Assembly: GCA_963806735.1 (NCBI GenBank)
Contig: CAWEBE010000022.1
Location: 173,027 to 237,026 of the forward strand
Length of the DNA stretch: 64,000 nucleotides
Direction of reading: 5' to 3'
Source of the DNA: CADEFX01 sp963806735
GTDB taxonomy: Bacteria; Pseudomonadota; Alphaproteobacteria; Rhizobiales; Hyphomicrobiaceae
In this document: piece after piece, positions 60,876-64,000 of the stretch
Layout of the letters: every line of letters starts with the position of its first letter
Position numbering within the stretch: position 1 is the first letter of the stretch
Notes under the pieces: model-generated
Told to the model about the DNA's origin: nothing
Seen by the model: the letters and a program-made list of their open reading frames with translations, nothing else
Databases searched by the model: none
Translations under genes and position numbers: made by a program

Positions 60876-61244
60876 TCAGTAGGCGGCTGGCTGTGGCCGC
60901 CGGCGGCGCCAAATCTCTCGCATCTTCGCTTGCAGGTCGTCCGATGCACCCGTGTCGAGCTCGCCGCGTTCGCTCGCCCGAGTCTGGGCCGCTTCAATCG
61001 AGTCCACGTTGAGCTTGAGGGCCGCTTCCGCGTCGGCCGCCTGGGCCGGCGTCGACCCTTGCACCGCGCCGGCGCTGATCACGCTTTGAACCGCTTGCAC
61101 GACTAGCGGCAGGTCCTGCTCGGTGATGCCGTAGCGGGAGAGAATTTGCATGGCAGCGCGCGGGTTCATGCCCGCGGTTCCAGGCTCGGCGGTGTTCTGA
61201 CCGGCTCCGGTCATCGGCTGAGCTTGCTGCATCATCGGGTCCAT
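60876..61244 (-). CDS. Phage-type hypothetical protein
   Basis: A 122-residue protein. A Met/Gln-rich start (MDPMMQQAQPMTGAGQNTAE) precedes a helical part (MQILSRYGITEQDLPLVVQA) and a basic tail (KMREIWRRRRPQPAAY). No family recognised. It lies in line with the other small genes of the element. Confidence 0.55.
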   Translation of the reverse strand: MDPMMQQAQPMTGAGQNTAEPGTAGMNPRAAMQILSRYGITEQDLPLVVQAVQSVISAGAVQGSTPAQAADAEAALKLNVDSIEAAQTRASERGELDTGASDDLQAKMREIWRRRRPQPAAY

Positions 61245-61257
61245 TGGGTTTCCGTTC

Positions 61258-61605
61258 TTAGCGAGGGCTCGGGTTGAGCGCTGCGTGTGGGCGAGCGCTG
61301 GCGCGCGCCTTTGGCGAACTGCCGATATTGTCCAATAGGGAACTAACGGTTTGCCGGATGCGTGCTAGGCGCTGGTCGCGGTCGTCGCGGTAGCGCTGGG
61401 CACGGGCACAGATGCAGGGTTTACAAGTCGACATGCGGCCGGTCGGCGAAGGCAAATAATCAGTCAGCGGTCGCTGCACGTGACAGGAGTCGCACGGTGC
61501 CGATGGCGGCCGCGGAGTCCGTGAAGTCCGCGGTCTTCTATCTCCTGAATTTTGAGCTGATATTTTTTGAGGGGGATGGCGAACCGCGGACTTCACGGAC
61601 TTCAT
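61258..61605 (-). CDS. Small zinc-ribbon-like protein
   Basis: A 115-residue basic protein. The middle has two Cys pairs (SAPCDSCHVQRPLTDYLPSP and STCKPCICARAQRYRDDRDQ) suited to bind one zinc. The spacing resembles recognition modules near phage HNH or replication genes. Its ATG overlaps the primase stop (ATGA), showing coupling. Confidence 0.6.
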   Translation of the reverse strand: MKSVKSAVRHPPQKISAQNSGDRRPRTSRTPRPPSAPCDSCHVQRPLTDYLPSPTGRMSTCKPCICARAQRYRDDRDQRLARIRQTVSSLLDNIGSSPKARASARPHAALNPSPR

Positions 61606-63214
61606 GGATTTACCCCCTGTTGCTCGATGAGATTTTTTGCAGCCACGTACCGGTCCCGCTCTGCGATGTCCTTGCGGGCGTAGATCGTGTGACGCTTGCC
61701 GCGCACCTTCCAGCGCCCCTCGGTCTTGTCGGAGGGATTGCGCACGGCGACGTAACCCGCGGCTTCCAGCCGGTGCGGTACCTGCCATTTGGTTCTCTTG
61801 TCGTCCAACCACTCGACAAGGCTGCCACTGCCCCAACTCTTGATCTGATCAATCGTTACCGCCTGAGGGTTGCCCAGCGCATCAAGAGCATCTGCAATTT
61901 CGGCGTCCTCCGGCGCGCAGTTGGCGGCCACGATGTCAAGGAAGGCTGGGGTTCTAGGTGGTGGGGCTTTTGGGTTGAATGCGGAGATGTCGAGCTCGGC
62001 TAAATAGGCCGCGACGTGCTCGGAACCACCCTGCTCGTACCACCCATAGAGATTTCTCCAGTGCGCCTCGGTGAAGTCTTCCTTGCTCCGATCGGACCAT
62101 GCCACGTAGTGGCGTCGATCATCTGCAGGCAGGTACAGGCCGGTCGTTTTGTAGTTCGTGGTGATGATCACGCCGCAAACATTGGGCACGACGAACTCAC
62201 GCAAGTTTTTCTCGTCGACGCGCAGCACGTCCGGCGGCGCCGCGGTATAGATCTTGGTCTGGTCGTAGAACGCGAAGCGATTGACTTCGAGGTCGCGGGC
62301 TTCGCTCACGCGCAGGATCACGCACTTCACGAATCCGTTGAAGCGGCCTACGAGCTGGGGCGGCGTGACGTCTTGGAAATTCCAAGGCCCCACCGCTTTC
62401 TTTACGGGCTCCGAAGCGTGTCCTTGCCGATGCCTGGAGCACCGCCCAGAACAACTGCATGGTTGATCTTCTCCTGGGGCCGTTGCACGCGATGCGCAAA
62501 CCATCTCGTGAGGTGTGCAACGTCGTCGGGGTACAGGCGAGTGAGAAGCTCGATCCACGGCGTGGCCAGCTGTGCGTCACCGCGCTTGATCTCGGGAGGC
62601 CTGTAGAGATTGAACGTCGAGCAACCCTGCCGATAAATCCAGCCACCGGCCGAGAACACACGGCCGGAAATGATCATCTCTTCGCCGGGTGCCCAAGTCA
62701 TGCACTCGACGGACCTGTTTTTTTTCAACCACTCGCTGGGCTTCTGGTCGTCAACACGCGGCACCCTGGCGTTGACGCTAGCTGCGAGCCATAGCTCCCG
62801 CGTCAGATCTGAAAGGAATTTGCCACTCACTGGATCCGCGTAGAAATTCTCCACCGTGAGTGTTGCTTTCTGTGGCTGCCAGCCGCAGTCCCGCGCCAGC
62901 TCGAACAGCTTGCCGATCCCGATCCCTGGCAGCACCACGATGTGATCCCACTCGAGCGTGGCATCGTGCTCATCGAGATCACGACACCATTTCCGGTAGG
63001 CGGTAGCGCCACTATCTCCGAAAGCTGTTTTTAAGGCGGCACCGACGAGGGCGCGTTTGGCGGGCTCGTCTGGCTTGAGATGCTGAAGCGCGTCGTTGAC
63101 TTGTTGGCTCACCCGAGGCGACGGGCCAATTCTGGCGCGGCTTCCAGCAGGCTCGGCCTGCGCGTGGCCGTTGGCGCGTCCGTTGACGTAGGGGCCGCTA
63201 TGTTCGCTGTGCAT
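61602..63214 (-). pseudogene. DUF5906-like primase/helicase with a frameshift
   Basis: The N-terminal part (to 62402) ends in the P-loop LGGAPGIGKDTL, after LYPDDVAHLTRWFAHRVQRP and the catalytic-domain leader WDHIVVLPGIGIGKLFELAR. The next frame, from about 62410, continues EPVKKAVGPWNFQDVTPPQL, NGFVKCVILRVSEARDLEVN (Walker B area), NVCGVIITTNYKTTGLYLPA and a C-terminal winged helix (GRWKVRGKRHTIYARKDIAE). One base is missing between Leu and Glu-Pro. Without that indel it would be a typical ~530-residue replication helicase of phage satellites and integrative elements. Confidence 0.8.
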
Positions 63215-63216
63215 GA

Positions 63217-63242
63217 CCGCGTTCTCGGTGTTGAGAACGCGG
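63217..63242. promoter_or_regulatory. Inverted repeat upstream of the primase gene
   Basis: CCGCGTTCTC-GGTGTT-GAGAACGCGG, a perfect 10-bp dyad three bases upstream of the start at 63214. It covers the place of the ribosome site on the reverse strand, so it could act as operator or as an RNA hairpin that controls translation. Confidence 0.6.
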
Positions 63243-63291
63243 AACAGATGGCCTAAACGAAATCATCACTTGCATGTCCCTGTCATTCTCC

Positions 63292-63319
63292 CGAACCGCC
63301 CCTTGCCTGGGGCGGTTCG
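63292..63319. terminator. Hairpin, probable terminator
   Basis: CGAACCGCCCC-TTGCCT-GGGGCGGTTCG, an 11-bp perfect stem followed on the forward strand by TTTTC. On the reverse strand it lies just after the small HTH gene, but without a T-run. Confidence 0.6.
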
Positions 63320-63322
63320 TTT

Positions 63323-63557
63323 TCATGCAGCCTGGTTATGGTGGAGGAGGCCGGCGCTGGATCGCGCCTCAGAGGCTTTGCGGATCGGCCGGCTAATCCG
63401 GGACATGGCCCAGCTATCCAGGGCGTGCTCCTCGTAGTGAGCCAACCCCATTCGCAAGTGATATTCAGGGCCGGTGCCCTTGCTGGCGTGGTTCGCAAGA
63501 GTTTCGGGAGAGCACTCAATCTGCCATTTGTCGAACAGATACAGGCTCGCCGAGCAT
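63323..63557 (-). pseudogene. Excisionase/AlpA-like HTH protein, N-terminal frameshift
   Basis: The reverse strand encodes YLFDKWQIECSPETLANHAS, then KGTGPEYHLRMGLAHYEEHA and LDSWAMSRISRP, the usual pattern of small MerR/excisionase-type HTH proteins (SPxTLxx..S.GTGP..... Y...LD.WA). There is no start codon in this frame, because TGA stands at 63557-63559. ATG at 63557 in the next frame gives MLGEP, which would join if one base were changed. A frameshift near 63545 is therefore likely. Confidence 0.55.
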
Positions 63558-63726
63558 CAGGCTGTGCAGTTTGGATGTCATTTGCACTCATCTCGGTTGA
63601 ACACGGCACGACACCGCTACGAGTGCTTCACTAGCCCTACTTTGCGGGTCTAAACGGGGGGGGTAATTTGAACTCCCTGAAATGGGTCCCCGGTTCTCCA
63701 CAATCAATTTGCGGCGTGGGTCTCTG

Positions 63727-64000
63727 TTACCGCCGCCTTCCGGGTCTGCTGAACTCTCCGAGATTGCGACCGGCTACTCTGTGCGCCACCGACCACACCT
63801 TGTCCCACGTGTCTGAACCGATGTTGCCGCCAATGGCTTCCTGCGCCTGGGTATGGAGATGATCCCTGGTGACACTCCGCCGGCGCCCTTTCTGGATGAT
63901 GGCGCATTTCACGCAATAACCAGTCCACGCAACGGTCAAATTTGAGGTCCTTGATCAGCCAGCGCTCAAGCTGCTTGCGATCGACCCAAATTCCCGGATC
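63727..64000 (-). pseudogene. Partial phage-type protein with probable frameshift
   Basis: On the reverse strand the frame from the window edge gives IWVDRKQLERWLIKDLKFDR and CVDWLLREMRHHPE. A second frame then gives KGRRRSVTRDHLHTQAQEAI and GGNIGSDTWDKVWSVAHRVA to the stop at 63727. Both parts look coding, so one indel near 63900 is likely. The start is beyond the window. No family named. Confidence 0.45.

Overview
The window reads as alphaproteobacterial chromosome, most likely order Hyphomicrobiales (Rhizobiales). The grounds are high GC, the gene repertoire (DUF2147, HdeD, DUF1622, MASE1 kinases, PAS/HisKA_3 kinases, DinB2-type polymerase) and short GC-rich intergenic palindromes in the style of that order. 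No rRNA, CRISPR array or transposase was seen. The only tRNA sequence is a 3' fragment.

Layout. 1-5 kb: end of a PhoR-like kinase, two AraC-type regulators, an AlaX editing protein, an ABM-fold protein and a methyltransferase. 5-12.6 kb: a DevABC/MacB-like export system split into a reverse-strand adaptor (5198-6313) and a forward permease/ATPase pair (10114-12107). Between them lie small stress-type genes, a Crp/Fnr regulator, and four copies of a 16-bp palindrome TGTTYC-N4-GRAACA placed 54-86 bp upstream of gene starts. 12.7-19 kb: hydrolase/aldolase operon, orphan Pycsar-effector-like membrane protein, DinB, a 4x20-residue repeat protein and a DegP-like protease. 19-31.3 kb: a signalling and stress block with one NarL-type regulator, three HisKA_3-type kinases (one frameshifted, one without an ATPase domain), a formylglycine-generating enzyme with its sulfatase, small membrane proteins and a second Crp/Fnr protein.

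31.3-40.8 kb is a decaying accessory locus. It has a BTAD regulator, a cyclase/AAA/TPR regulator with many frameshifts, a radical SAM/SPASM enzyme with one clear frameshift, an intact PqqD-like peptide-binding protein, an unknown protein and an S8 peptidase that has lost its Asp/His region. The composition is that of a peptide-modification (RiPP-like) cluster. 40.8-46.6 kb: XRE regulator, two poorly known proteins, an MFS pump, four tandem hairpins, MarR, an SDR remnant and a PuuD-type hydrolase. 46.7-53.3 kb: metabolic genes (binding-protein remnant, PanE-like, hydroxyacid dehydrogenase, gamma-glutamyltransferase, DHA2 pump). 53.7-55.4 kb: secreted caspase-like protein.

From 55.5 kb to the end lies an integrated element. 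A tRNA-Pro 3' fragment is the likely attachment site, followed by an 82-bp copy of the integrase 3' end, a cargo of a membrane lipase-like hydrolase plus a multi-pass membrane protein, then the integrase itself (interrupted by an in-frame stop), small phage-type genes and a DUF5906-like primase/helicase with a frameshift. The cargo between integrase and attachment site is the best candidate here for an undescribed system; its position is that of many defence islands.

Indels are frequent in parts of the window (about 8.5, 20.2, 34.5-40.6, 47.3, 62.4, 63.55 and 63.9 kb). Some may be sequence errors rather than real decay, and the annotation says where this matters.
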